Shown: in pieces, positions 36,936-45,966 of the stretch
Layout: every line of letters begins with the position of its first letter
Position numbering within the stretch: the stretch's first letter is position 1
Assembly (NCBI RefSeq): GCF_002954615.1
Contig: NZ_MSCJ01000003.1
Location: 1,054,001 to 1,118,000, forward strand
From: Photobacterium angustum
GTDB taxonomy: Bacteria > Pseudomonadota > Gammaproteobacteria > Enterobacterales > Vibrionaceae
Reading direction: 5' to 3'
DNA: 64,000 bases
Notes under the pieces: model-generated
Seen by the model: the letters and a program-made list of their open reading frames with translations, nothing else
Database searches by the model: none
What the model was told of the DNA's origin: nothing
Program-made: the position numbers and the translations under genes

Positions 36936-38594
36936 TTATTTGGCAAAATATTCAGAAAGGTGGGTAATTCGAAATGCACTCTTTTCGACAAGTCCTTTAA
37001 GCTCTGCAACTTTATCAGCGGCATCACACAAACTTTGTTCAATAAGTGCAGGAAAAGCATCATTGATAAAGTTATGTGGTAATGCTCCGTGGAAACTTGC
37101 ACGTGACTTTTTAATGTTATGCTCTGAATCAACTATTTTTGCCATGGCAACATCAACACCGTCTTGCCATGTTTGCTGCTGAGTTTCAGTGATACCTTTA
37201 TTACCTGCAATGCCAACTAATACCGAGCGATTAGCAATATCTTTAATAGTTAGGCGGTTTTGCGCGTCAATTTCAAATTGTAAGCGACACAGATGCGTGT
37301 TCTTATTTACAAAACCATAAATATCACATTTACCCGTCCTAATTTTCTTATCAAACTCATCGCCGTCTACGTATACCCATCGGCTATCACCCGGCTCTTG
37401 TTCCGAGACTGATGGATTTTGCTGTAGCATCACCAATTTGATCATACGAGGGTTGTTGTTAACGTTAAATCTTGCTGCTGTCGCAAAGTTATATTTAAAC
37501 CACTCTTTACGCATAGTGCTTTCTTTTGTGAAAGACACAACCAATTTATCAACGACATCATCGTTAATCGTATTAATGATAGTTTCCGCTTCATTAGCGT
37601 CTAAACTTGATTGAGTCTGATTAAAGGCATGTTCTGACGCGAATGTATTAATGATATTACAGATAACATTACGCGATTCTGGGCTATGCCATAAGCAGTC
37701 TTGCAGCAGTAATAAATCAAGTGGGTTGATTTCACTACGACCATTAAAAAACGCGCTGGCTTTTAATAGGCGTACAGACTTTTTCCAGCGTCGGTCAGAT
37801 ATATACAGCTCACTGTCACTATCAATCACATCGGTTTGATTAACATGATCTTCAACCATTGATTTAAGCTTAAAGATTTGTTCAAAGATCTCTTCACTTA
37901 ATTGGATCTCATCAATATGCTGCTGCCAGTTAACATACTCTTCATCTTTAATAGTGAGACTAGGATCAATTTCTTGTAGTGTTGGCCCTTCCCCCATCAA
38001 TAGAGCTTTAAAGTTCTTTTTCTCTTGAATACGATTAACGAATACACGAACGAGCATTCGGTCATATAAAGCATCAAGGCCACTATCTTCATCAGGTAAC
38101 TCGTTAGATGCTGTGATCAACAAGCGCATAGGTACAGGCAGAACATCTTGACCATTTTTGAATGTACGTTCATTAACCACTGTTAATAACGTATTTAGAA
38201 TAGCAGGGCCGGCTTTCCAAATTTCATCAAGAAAAACCACTTGCGCTGTCGGTAAGTAACCGTCAATTAAACGAACGTATTTACCGTTATCTTTTAACTC
38301 TTGAATAGATAAAGGTCCAAACACCTCTTCAGGCGTTGAAAAACGTGTCATCAAGTAATCAAAAAATTTGCTATCGTCAAAGGCTTGAATTAATCGTTTT
38401 GCAATTAAACTTTTTGCGATCCCTGGAGGTCCTAAAAGAAAAACACTCTCTCCCGCTAATGCCGCAAGCAAACACAGCTTAATCACTTCCTCACGTTCAT
38501 AGACGCCATTAGAAAGCCCTTTAATCAATTTTTGAATCCGTTCAGATAAAATAGCTTTATTCGGTGATGTTGCTGTTGTTGCCATTTTAAGCAT
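36936..38594 (-). CDS. ravA: MoxR-family AAA+ ATPase RavA
   Basis: A 552-residue AAA+ protein: Walker A GPPGIAKS, Walker B VVFLDEIWK, sensor ITASNELP, then the LARA-type and C-terminal helical regions. It is longer than E. coli RavA (about 500), mostly in the C-terminal half. It acts as an oligomeric chaperone-like ATPase with ViaA encoded downstream. A second ATG three codons in (MATTATS) is an alternative start. Confidence 0.92.
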   Translation of the reverse strand: MLKMATTATSPNKAILSERIQKLIKGLSNGVYEREEVIKLCLLAALAGESVFLLGPPGIAKSLIAKRLIQAFDDSKFFDYLMTRFSTPEEVFGPLSIQELKDNGKYVRLIDGYLPTAQVVFLDEIWKAGPAILNTLLTVVNERTFKNGQDVLPVPMRLLITASNELPDEDSGLDALYDRMLVRVFVNRIQEKKNFKALLMGEGPTLQEIDPSLTIKDEEYVNWQQHIDEIQLSEEIFEQIFKLKSMVEDHVNQTDVIDSDSELYISDRRWKKSVRLLKASAFFNGRSEINPLDLLLLQDCLWHSPESRNVICNIINTFASEHAFNQTQSSLDANEAETIINTINDDVVDKLVVSFTKESTMRKEWFKYNFATAARFNVNNNPRMIKLVMLQQNPSVSEQEPGDSRWVYVDGDEFDKKIRTGKCDIYGFVNKNTHLCRLQFEIDAQNRLTIKDIANRSVLVGIAGNKGITETQQQTWQDGVDVAMAKIVDSEHNIKKSRASFHGALPHNFINDAFPALIEQSLCDAADKVAELKGLVEKSAFRITHLSEYFAK

Positions 38595-38898
38595 ATAACC
38601 AACCTTGTGTGTTTCCTACTAACGCTGTACGGCGCCTACCTCAATCATTAAACGTAAAATCCCTACACTTAATGTTATATCTATTAATCGACTTTAGCAT
38701 TTTACTAAGTTGATTCAAAATTTTATCTTATATTAGCAATGAAATTAACCATATACACTCATAGTATTAACGTTTCACAGTGACTATTTCTAGTGACTAT
38801 TCACTCGCCAACAGATAACTTTTAGTTATGAGGTTCACATTCCTGTCACACAATCGTAATAACATACGCTCGAAATAACTAAGCTCATGGAGTAAAAA
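38595..38898. other. Divergent intergenic region between ravA and the pstS-like gene
   Basis: 304 bp, AT-rich, no gene seen. It holds a direct repeat AGTGACTATT (38779-38788 and 38792-38801, period 13) and a Pho-box-like element near the pstS-like start. Confidence 0.5.
38832..38849 (+). promoter_or_regulatory. Pho-box-like element upstream of the pstS-like gene
   Basis: CTGTCAC (38843-38849) matches a PhoB half site; 11 bp upstream GGTTCAC shares only its TCAC end. Spacing is right, but only one half site is good. Confidence 0.35.
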
Positions 38899-39726
38899 AT
38901 GCTTAAAACAGTAATTCGCTTATTAGCATTAAGCGTATGTATATCATTCAATGTACAAGCAAAAGAAACAGTGACCGTGGTTGGATCTACATCGGTAAGT
39001 CATATTATGGATGTGCTTGCAGATACCTACTCGTCAACGCATAAAAACACCACAATTGAAGTTCAAGGTATCGGTTCAACTGCAGGTATTAATGCTGTTA
39101 AGCAAGGTGCTGCTGAGATAGGCATGAGCTCTCGTGTCATTTCGCGTGCTGAGTTAGATGATAATTATAAAGCCGTTACTATTGCTCATGACGGTATTGC
39201 GCTTGTGGTAAATAAAGCGAACCCTGTAACAAATCTGACGCGCGAGCAACTTATTGGTATTTACCAAGGTAAAATCACTAACTGGAAATCAATTAACGGC
39301 AAAGATTTAGATATGGCAGTCGTAAGCCGTGAAAATGCATCAGGCTCTCGCTTTTCATTTGAACACTTTATGGGGCTAACCAAACAAGTTTCTGGTTTTA
39401 CTGTTTCTAATATCAGCCCACGCGTGCTGGTGGTAAGTACCAATGGCATGGTGAAAAGTTTAGTTTCACGTAATGAACATGCAATTGGCTATGTATCTCT
39501 TGGTTCTGTTGATGATTCAGTTAAAGCCCTATCGTACGATAATGTTTTACCGACCACAGCTAATATTGAATCAGGAAAATATAAAATTGCTCGCCCATTT
39601 TTGTTGATGTTTAAACAAAAAGACTTAGCCAACGATGCGCAACAATTTATTAAATTTGTCCTTTCTAACCAAGCGCAAAGTATTATCAAAGATAAAGGCT
39701 ATGTGGCTATTGATAAGAAAGCCTGA
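38899..39726 (+). CDS. pstS: Phosphate ABC transporter substrate-binding protein, PstS-like
   Basis: A 275-residue periplasmic protein with a signal peptide (to about residue 21, VQA-KE). TVVGSTSVSHIMDVLA, GIGSTAGINAVKQGAAEIGMSSR and SRENASGSRFSFEHF correspond to the phosphate-contacting loops of PstS. It is encoded alone, without pstCAB, so it may be a second binding protein. A terminator follows. Confidence 0.85.
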   Translation: MLKTVIRLLALSVCISFNVQAKETVTVVGSTSVSHIMDVLADTYSSTHKNTTIEVQGIGSTAGINAVKQGAAEIGMSSRVISRAELDDNYKAVTIAHDGIALVVNKANPVTNLTREQLIGIYQGKITNWKSINGKDLDMAVVSRENASGSRFSFEHFMGLTKQVSGFTVSNISPRVLVVSTNGMVKSLVSRNEHAIGYVSLGSVDDSVKALSYDNVLPTTANIESGKYKIARPFLLMFKQKDLANDAQQFIKFVLSNQAQSIIKDKGYVAIDKKA

Positions 39727-39770
39727 TCGTTACAAATTAAATACCTCACATTAATAACCTATACAAATAG

Positions 39771-39811
39771 AGGCGGCAGTGTTATCTATCGTGCTGTTAT
39801 ACTGCTCGCCT
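39771..39811. terminator. Hairpin between the pstS-like gene and sseA
   Basis: AGGCGGCAGT/ACTGCTCGCCT inverted repeat (one bulge) with a long loop between converging genes, followed by TTATATTTCTCTTTT. Confidence 0.5.
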
Positions 39812-39834
39812 TTATATTTCTCTTTTAACGGTCT

Positions 39835-40695
39835 TTATTTAACAACGGGGTAACACTCAGTTGCACCCCATTCTGTCCAAGAACCGTCATAAACAGTAAG
39901 TACTCTACGACCAATCAAATTTGCAGCTAAAGCTAGAATGCATGCTGTAACACCTGAGCCACAGCTAAAAATTAAACGCTGTTCTGGCGTTGATAACACA
40001 TCAAATTTTGCTTTTATCTCAGATAGCGCAATAAAGTGACCATTATCAAGCAATTCACCAAACGGTAGATTTTTTGCATTTGGCATATGACCACTTCGAA
40101 TGCCCTCACGCGGCTCTTTCACTGAGCCCAAGAAACGTGCGCGTGGTCTTGCATCAATCACAGCAACCTTATTATCAGTGAGTAATTCATTAAGGTGTTC
40201 AGCATCTATCACCCATTCTGATTGTAACTCGGCGTTAAAATCCATTGGGACAATACTTTCTAGCTCACCTGACTCAAGTTCAAGACCAGCTTCTATCCAT
40301 GCTGGTAATCCACCATCTAAAACAGAAACATTATTGTGTCCCATCGTTTTAAACATCCACCAGCCGCGTGGGGCAGAAAACATGCCTAAACTATCGTAAA
40401 TCACGACATGGGTATCATTACTAATACCTAGTTTACTTACCTCAAGTGAGAACTGCTCCGCCGACGGTAACATATGTGGTAAATCGGTATCTGGAGCTGC
40501 TAGCTTGTTATTGAAATCAAAAAAGCGTGTACGAGGAATACGTTGTTCAATCAGCTCTTGCTCTGGATCACGATCAACGCCTGGCATAAAAGACGTAGCA
40601 TCTAATACGACAAGATTGTCCTGTGCATTATTCGCTAATGCTTGATGTAACCATTGCACTGACACTAAGTCTTGATGTGGTACTGATGTCGACAT
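39835..40695 (-). CDS. sseA: 3-mercaptopyruvate sulfurtransferase (rhodanese family)
   Basis: A 286-residue two-domain rhodanese. The C-terminal active-site loop SCGSGVTACI has the CGSGVT signature of mercaptopyruvate rather than thiosulfate sulfurtransferases. N-terminal domain motifs include FFDFNNKLAAPDTDLPHMLP and VVIYDSLGMFSAPR. It moves sulfur from 3-mercaptopyruvate to thiols or cyanide. SD AAAGGA. It lies 45 nt after the DUF5718 gene, perhaps co-transcribed. Confidence 0.92.
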   Translation of the reverse strand: MSTSVPHQDLVSVQWLHQALANNAQDNLVVLDATSFMPGVDRDPEQELIEQRIPRTRFFDFNNKLAAPDTDLPHMLPSAEQFSLEVSKLGISNDTHVVIYDSLGMFSAPRGWWMFKTMGHNNVSVLDGGLPAWIEAGLELESGELESIVPMDFNAELQSEWVIDAEHLNELLTDNKVAVIDARPRARFLGSVKEPREGIRSGHMPNAKNLPFGELLDNGHFIALSEIKAKFDVLSTPEQRLIFSCGSGVTACILALAANLIGRRVLTVYDGSWTEWGATECYPVVK

Positions 40696-40740
40696 GACGA
40701 ATCCTTTGTTTAAGCTATTAATCAGATTTAATTTTACTAC

Positions 40741-41577
40741 TTAATCAACGGTTTGTACCAATACTGATAGCCCATCACTTTGCCAATCATTGTTTTCAGC
40801 CATGCGGAGTACATCATTGCTGCTATATAAAATGCCATCATAAACAACCACAATACTGGTATCGCCTGATTGCAAGAAATGTGTTTCTCCGTATGGCGTA
40901 TAACGAGTTGCACCAATACTAATAATGGCTTCCTTTGGATGATCGGCTTGATTTAACAGTGCATTAATATTTTCAGTTGGCCCTACATCCTGCTGGTGAT
41001 TCATTCGTTCAATTACCCAATCAAGCAGCTTTTGATAAAAGTAGCTATATCCAACTACTGGGCTATCTTCACCATAGCAATGAAGTTGACCATTAGATCG
41101 ATGAAAACTTGCGATACGGTAACGATCTAATATCCCACCGGTTTGGAAATGGTCGATATCAATCAAGGTTTCTGAAATCCCTTTACTGTTTGCTCCCCAA
41201 TTCTTTTTCTCACTAATTTTATTCGCATCAGGCTTTCTAATAGAACAATCGTTATACGCTGCAAACTGACGTGGAGTTAAACCAACGACATTAATTTCAC
41301 CATTACCTTGTTGTTGATATTCAATATCACAAACAATCGCAACTTCAGGCTCAATCTGTAGATTATCAGCATTGTTTGGTGGCGTAATACGCGTAGATGA
41401 AAGTGGGTATACGTTAAGGAATGAATTTGTATTAGAAGGGACATAAAATGGAAAAATGCCTTTGGGCTGAACTTCTTCTTTTACTTCGACATTTAAAAAA
41501 TCCCTCGCTTCACCCGCTTGTTCTAAATGCCCTGCAAAGTTGCCCGCAACACCAAAACCAATAAAAGATTTAAACAT
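40741..41577 (-). CDS. DUF5718 family protein
   Basis: About 278 residues, cytoplasmic. The N-terminus MFKSFIGFGVAGNFAGHLEQ and the block LQIEPEVAIVCDIEYQ match what I recall of DUF5718, a vibrio/photobacterium family. EPEVAIV together with later IGATRYTPYGETHFLQSGD is reminiscent of fumarylacetoacetate-hydrolase-like folds, but that is inference. The frame opens at 41628; the ATG at 41577 gives the compact N-terminus. Function is unknown. Confidence 0.65.
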   Translation of the reverse strand: MFKSFIGFGVAGNFAGHLEQAGEARDFLNVEVKEEVQPKGIFPFYVPSNTNSFLNVYPLSSTRITPPNNADNLQIEPEVAIVCDIEYQQQGNGEINVVGLTPRQFAAYNDCSIRKPDANKISEKKNWGANSKGISETLIDIDHFQTGGILDRYRIASFHRSNGQLHCYGEDSPVVGYSYFYQKLLDWVIERMNHQQDVGPTENINALLNQADHPKEAIISIGATRYTPYGETHFLQSGDTSIVVVYDGILYSSNDVLRMAENNDWQSDGLSVLVQTVD

Positions 41578-41746
41578 AATGCGTATTCTAAATTCCTCCA
41601 CACAACTTTTCTGGAGTTCAGTTATCAATATTGTGTATCTAAATTAATACAAACTCATTTTTTTGCGATTAATGACACATTATTGGTAATTTTTTGAATC
41701 GTTATAGCTACGCTTTAATAAACAACAGTTCAAGGCGGAGCTGCAC

Positions 41747-42880
41747 ATGACATTGCATTTATGGGTAAAAAAATTAACGTACTTAGTCGGTATTTTCATT
41801 GTTTTTAGTTACCAATCTCTTGTGTTGGCGCATACAACAGTTAATACACAAGCAATAGCAAAAGCCATTAATGGTACCGATGCTACCCTTTATGATTCAC
41901 AGCTGATCCCTTGGCAAGCAGCATTAAAACAAAAAGGGTTTGATAGTGTTAGCTGTGGCGCTGTTGTGATAAGTGAATATTGGTTATTAACAGCAGCACA
42001 CTGCAACTCATCAGACATTGGTGATATTGCCATTGTTGGTACTAGTCTGATTGAAGATGGTAATTTTACTAATCTTGATAGAAAGCATTTTTTTAATATC
42101 GTACAGAAAATCAGCCATCCTTATTACAATGAAGACAACTTTATCAATGATATAGCGCTTTTTCGCGTAAATCGTTCAATGTACGACGTTGCCCAACCGA
42201 TTAAGCTTGCGACTTCTAATGAACAAATCATGGCTGATATTACATTCAGTAATTCTTGGGCGACAAATATGGATTCTCCTGTCACTGCTATTGCTTCTGG
42301 TTGGGGAGACACACTTAGAAAAGGTTATCCAACAACATTACAGGTAATTAGTTTAGCGGGTGTTCCTGATAGTCAATGCGTAGGGCTCAATATCGGTAAT
42401 GAACATATTGTCTGCGCAGATTCAAACATTAATGGCTTAATTAAAGATGTATGTAGCGGTGATTCTGGCGGCCCGCTTATCTGGCAAAACCATCAAGCAG
42501 TATCTGATAGTGATAAAGGCATTCGATTAATCGGGTTAACCAGTAATGGGGCAAAATGTTCAACTCGAAATGACAATCCAGAAAACCAATATAATCAGCT
42601 TACTGGGCAATATACTCAGGTTTCTACCCATCGAGATTGGATAGAACAACAAATACAATATTATGATAATTCAACATTCACACTTAATGATTCCTCATTA
42701 CAACCAACGCTGAATATCGATCCTTTTGCCGTAATAAAAGATGCTTCAAGTAATAGAGACAATACGAAAATTGTCGTAACTGCGGCAGCAGAACACACAG
42801 AAAGTGGCGGCGCGATAACTTTTTACAGCCTGCTACTTACTCTTCTCATATTTTACTATCGTCGAAACCAAGGTAACTAA
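41747..42880 (+). CDS. Trypsin-like serine protease with GlyGly-CTERM sorting signal
   Basis: A 377-residue S1 protease: signal peptide, catalytic triad H85 (LLTAAHC), D135 (NDIALF) and S240 (CSGDSGGPL). Asp234, six residues before the Ser, sits in the S1-pocket position and predicts cleavage after Arg/Lys. The C-terminus carries SGGAITFYSLLLTLL-then-RR, a GlyGly-CTERM signal processed by rhombosortase for surface delivery, as in VesB of V. cholerae. Export by the type II system is expected. No rhombosortase gene is in the window. Confidence 0.88.
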   Translation: MTLHLWVKKLTYLVGIFIVFSYQSLVLAHTTVNTQAIAKAINGTDATLYDSQLIPWQAALKQKGFDSVSCGAVVISEYWLLTAAHCNSSDIGDIAIVGTSLIEDGNFTNLDRKHFFNIVQKISHPYYNEDNFINDIALFRVNRSMYDVAQPIKLATSNEQIMADITFSNSWATNMDSPVTAIASGWGDTLRKGYPTTLQVISLAGVPDSQCVGLNIGNEHIVCADSNINGLIKDVCSGDSGGPLIWQNHQAVSDSDKGIRLIGLTSNGAKCSTRNDNPENQYNQLTGQYTQVSTHRDWIEQQIQYYDNSTFTLNDSSLQPTLNIDPFAVIKDASSNRDNTKIVVTAAAEHTESGGAITFYSLLLTLLIFYYRRNQGN

Positions 42881-43030
42881 ACACAGCAAAATGATTACAA
42901 TGTTAAACTTGCTCTTAATAATCTTTTCATGGTACTAAATTAGTAACCTTATGAAGTAATTGATTTCTTTGTAAACATTAGCTTGTTGCACAGCTCAAAA
43001 TAAAAATGAGCGATTTAACGGATATACGAA

Positions 43031-43969
43031 ATGGATTTTTTCCCTGTTTTTCTAAAGTTAACCCATAAAAAAGTATTAGTCGTGGGTGGTGGTGAAGTCG
43101 CCTGCCGAAAAGTAGATTTATTACTTAAAGCGCAAGCTAACATTACGCTTGTCTCTCCAGATCTTCACCCTCACCTTGTATCACTACTCGATGAAGGTAA
43201 ATTTGAATATCTAAAAGCACGTTACGAAAAGTCACTTCTTACACAGTTTGACCAAGTTTGGGCGACAACCGATTCTCGTGAACTCAACCACCAAGTTTAT
43301 CATGATGCTAATGCATTAAAGATATGGACAAATGTTGTTGATGACCCTGCATACTGTGATTTTATAACGCCATCCATGATTGATCGTTCACCAATGCAAG
43401 TTGCCATTTCAAGTGGTGGCGCATCACCTGTGCTAGTCCGTTATTTACGAGAACGTTTCGAAACACAATTGCCGCAAAACTTAAGCTTATTAGCTCATTA
43501 CTCAGGTCAGCAGCGTACTCGAATAAAACAGCATTATAAAACCGTTGATGAACGTAGAAAGTTCTGGGAGGCTTTTTTCCGTTTACCTGCAGTTGAAACA
43601 GCAACAACAGAGCAAGAATTAGAACAGGCTTTTAGTGGATTATTAACATCATACCAAGATACAGGTGCTAACTTGTATTTAATTGAAACGGGTAACGATC
43701 CTGAATTATTAACACTGAAAGCATTACGTTTGATGCAACAATCAGAATTTGTTCTCTACCCTGAAGGGAAGAATGATATTTTTGTCGACCTTTGCCGTCG
43801 AGATGCAGACCGTGAAAGCTACGAACATGAGAACGTTATAGCTCGTGCGAAAGAGTTACTAAATGAAGGCATGCGTGTTTGTGTATTAGCGCCTAAAGAC
43901 CAACACCGTCCAGCATTGAAAAAATTGTGTGTAGATCGTAATGGTATTTTTGTGCCTAGCCATAGCTAA
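43031..43969 (+). CDS. cysG: Precorrin-2 dehydrogenase / sirohydrochlorin ferrochelatase with SUMT remnant
   Basis: A 312-residue siroheme enzyme. The N-terminal NAD-binding domain (FLKLTHKKVLVVGGGEVACRK), the dimerisation and catalytic region (TNVVDDPAYCDF; SSGGASPVLVRYLRE) are complete to about residue 210. The last 95 residues start like the SUMT methylase domain of CysG (LYLIETGNDPELLTLKALRL) but lack most of it, so uroporphyrinogen methylation must be done by another enzyme. It would oxidise precorrin-2 with NAD+ and insert Fe2+. Confidence 0.88.
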   Translation: MDFFPVFLKLTHKKVLVVGGGEVACRKVDLLLKAQANITLVSPDLHPHLVSLLDEGKFEYLKARYEKSLLTQFDQVWATTDSRELNHQVYHDANALKIWTNVVDDPAYCDFITPSMIDRSPMQVAISSGGASPVLVRYLRERFETQLPQNLSLLAHYSGQQRTRIKQHYKTVDERRKFWEAFFRLPAVETATTEQELEQAFSGLLTSYQDTGANLYLIETGNDPELLTLKALRLMQQSEFVLYPEGKNDIFVDLCRRDADRESYEHENVIARAKELLNEGMRVCVLAPKDQHRPALKKLCVDRNGIFVPSHS

Positions 43970-44013
43970 TACATCGTAGATAGAACAAATCTAAATTTAT
44001 TATTACATATAAC

Positions 44014-44059
44014 AATGCCGCTGATTTATCGCTTTTTTAAGCATAAATCTAGCGGCATT
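44014..44059. terminator. Bidirectional terminator between cysG-like and DUF1097 genes
   Basis: AATGCCGCT/AGCGGCATT arms with further internal pairing (ATTTAT/ATAAAT), followed by TTTTAA on the plus strand. Confidence 0.8.
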
Positions 44060-44096
44060 TTTAATAACGATAAGAACAATATTTAAGATTGTTTAC

Positions 44097-44594
44097 TTAG
44101 TCTTGAGTAATCGGAATATCTGTTTCAGCGCGAGCCGTTTTTTTTTCTGCGAGTTTCGCGTGTAGCCATAAACCAGAACTCTTCATTAAATAGCCAAATA
44201 CTACACCCACAACCAATGATGGTATAACCAATTGCCAATTACCATTTGCAGCAAACGTTGCGCATGAACCTATAAAGGTGCCAGGTATAAAAGATAACCA
44301 TGATTTATTTGCTTGTGCACACATCATAAAAGCAACTAGAGCTGTGACAACGTAACCAATAATTTCAAGGTTAACTAAAGATGATAACTTAATGATCACC
44401 ATCGCCCAAAAAACACCGCTTAAGTTTGTTGCAATGCTTAACCCAACGCCTTTAATACCATCGCGTTGAAGAGCAAAATATGTCGTGCATCCAAGAAATC
44501 CCCCCCAGCTTAATAGGCCCAGAGATACTGCTACCCAACCCCAAATTCCAGATAAAATTCCTGTTGTTAATGCGATTGCTATAAGTACCGACAT
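44097..44594 (-). CDS. DUF1097 family membrane protein
   Basis: A 165-residue protein with about five transmembrane helices (LTTGILSGIWGWVAVSLGLL, SIATNLSGVFWAMVII, FIGSCATFAANGNW) and a charged C-terminus. The length and Gly/Trp-rich N-terminus match DUF1097 (YcdZ-like) proteins, whose function is unknown. SD GAGTGAG. Monocistronic. Confidence 0.75.
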   Translation of the reverse strand: MSVLIAIALTTGILSGIWGWVAVSLGLLSWGGFLGCTTYFALQRDGIKGVGLSIATNLSGVFWAMVIIKLSSLVNLEIIGYVVTALVAFMMCAQANKSWLSFIPGTFIGSCATFAANGNWQLVIPSLVVGVVFGYLMKSSGLWLHAKLAEKKTARAETDIPITQD

Positions 44595-44881
44595 GACTCA
44601 CTCTTTTACGATGACAGAATTGTATTTAGTGTAACCTAAGATCTTCACCAATTAAGCAATAAAGATCACACATAACAGAAAGTATTACATTTTATTTCAC
44701 AAAATAATCAGCAATGATCACTCTAGTGCCTTTAATTTAATACTGATATTAGAAATGATTAAACCATATTCATCCTCTAGAAAAATTCCATTATCATCAT
44801 GCCTAAATTCGCATTAAAAATTGCGGATAAAACTGACTATGGTAATTTATCGCCTAATATAATGTTACTCGGAGTGCCGTC

Positions 44882-45886
44882 ATGGGACCTTTAATGCTTG
44901 ATGTATCAAGTTATGAACTTGATGCAGAAGAACGCGAAATTATTCAACACCCTACAGTAGGCGGTATCATCTTTTTCGCCCGAAATTATGACAACCGTGA
45001 ACAACTTCGAGCGTTAGTTAAAGACATTCGAAAAACAGCTAAACGCCCTTTACTGATTGGTGTCGATCAAGAAGGTGGACGTGTTCAACGTTTCCGCGAA
45101 GAATTTACCCAACTACCACCTGCTCGCGCTTTTGCAGCTTCTGAAAATGGAGAAGTGCTTGCTCAGCAAGGTGGTTGGCTAATGGCTGCTGAACTACTAG
45201 CGATGGATATTGATATCAGTTTTGCACCTGTACTTGATCTTGGTTATGGCTGTAAAGCGATCGGTGATCGCGCTTTCTCAAATTCCCCACAAGACATTAT
45301 CCGTTATGCGATCCAGTTTATAACTGGTATGGCGAAGGCTGGTATGGCTGCAACCGGTAAACACTTCCCTGGTCATGGTGGTGTGATTGCCGACTCTCAC
45401 TTAGAAACGCCTTACGATTCACGAGATAATATTAAGCAACATGATATGACCGTATTTAAACACCTAATCGAAAATAACCTGCTGCAAGGCATCATGCCAG
45501 CACACGTTGTATTTGATGCTTATGACGAAAAACCTGCTAGTGGCTCAGAATATTGGTTAAAACAGGTATTACGTAAAGAACTAGGTTTTAAAGGCGTGAT
45601 CTTCTCTGATGATCTTAATATGAAAGGAGCTGATGTATTAGGCAGTTATAGCGAACGAGCTATCGCGGCTCAAGAAGCTGGTTGTGACATGGTTATGTTG
45701 TGTAATAACCGTGAAGGTGCTGTACAGGCCCTTGATGGTTTACCTCAAGTTCAAGTGCCTATTTTGGAAACATTATTGAAGAAACCTACTGCTGAATATA
45801 ATGATTTAATCAGTACACGTATGTGGAAAGAAAGCCAAAAAGCGGTTTCTCGCCTTGCACAAGAGTGGAAAGAGAAAAACGTTTAA
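44882..45886 (+). CDS. nagZ: Beta-N-acetylhexosaminidase NagZ
   Basis: A 334-residue cytoplasmic glycoside hydrolase family 3 enzyme that removes GlcNAc from muropeptides during peptidoglycan recycling. MGPLMLDVSSYEL at the start, LIGVDQEGGRVQRF, KHFPGHGGVIADSHLETP (the His/Asp general acid/base loop) and IFSDDLNMKGA (nucleophile Asp) are all present. SD GGAG. It ends in a strong terminator. Confidence 0.95.
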   Translation: MGPLMLDVSSYELDAEEREIIQHPTVGGIIFFARNYDNREQLRALVKDIRKTAKRPLLIGVDQEGGRVQRFREEFTQLPPARAFAASENGEVLAQQGGWLMAAELLAMDIDISFAPVLDLGYGCKAIGDRAFSNSPQDIIRYAIQFITGMAKAGMAATGKHFPGHGGVIADSHLETPYDSRDNIKQHDMTVFKHLIENNLLQGIMPAHVVFDAYDEKPASGSEYWLKQVLRKELGFKGVIFSDDLNMKGADVLGSYSERAIAAQEAGCDMVMLCNNREGAVQALDGLPQVQVPILETLLKKPTAEYNDLISTRMWKESQKAVSRLAQEWKEKNV

Positions 45887-45916
45887 CACGTGGTTGCTGT
45901 AATCATTATCAACAAA

Positions 45917-45941
45917 AAAAGCCGACATTATGTCGGCTTTT
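45917..45941 (+). terminator. Terminator of nagZ
   Basis: GCCGACA/TGTCGGC stem with TTA loop flanked by A and T tracts (AAAA.../...TTTTCTTT); usable in both directions with the converging EAL gene. Confidence 0.9.
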
Positions 45942-45966
45942 CTTTATCCATAACTCGTTATCTTGT

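Noticed and set aside
35405..38594. Several long open frames on the strand opposite ravA and viaA
   Set aside because: They are antisense to two well-conserved genes, lack SD sequences, and read as Ser/Leu/Phe-rich shadow translations.
38779..38801. Direct repeat AGTGACTATT as a Pho box
   Set aside because: Period is 13 rather than 11 and the half site lacks CTGTCA; kept only as a note.
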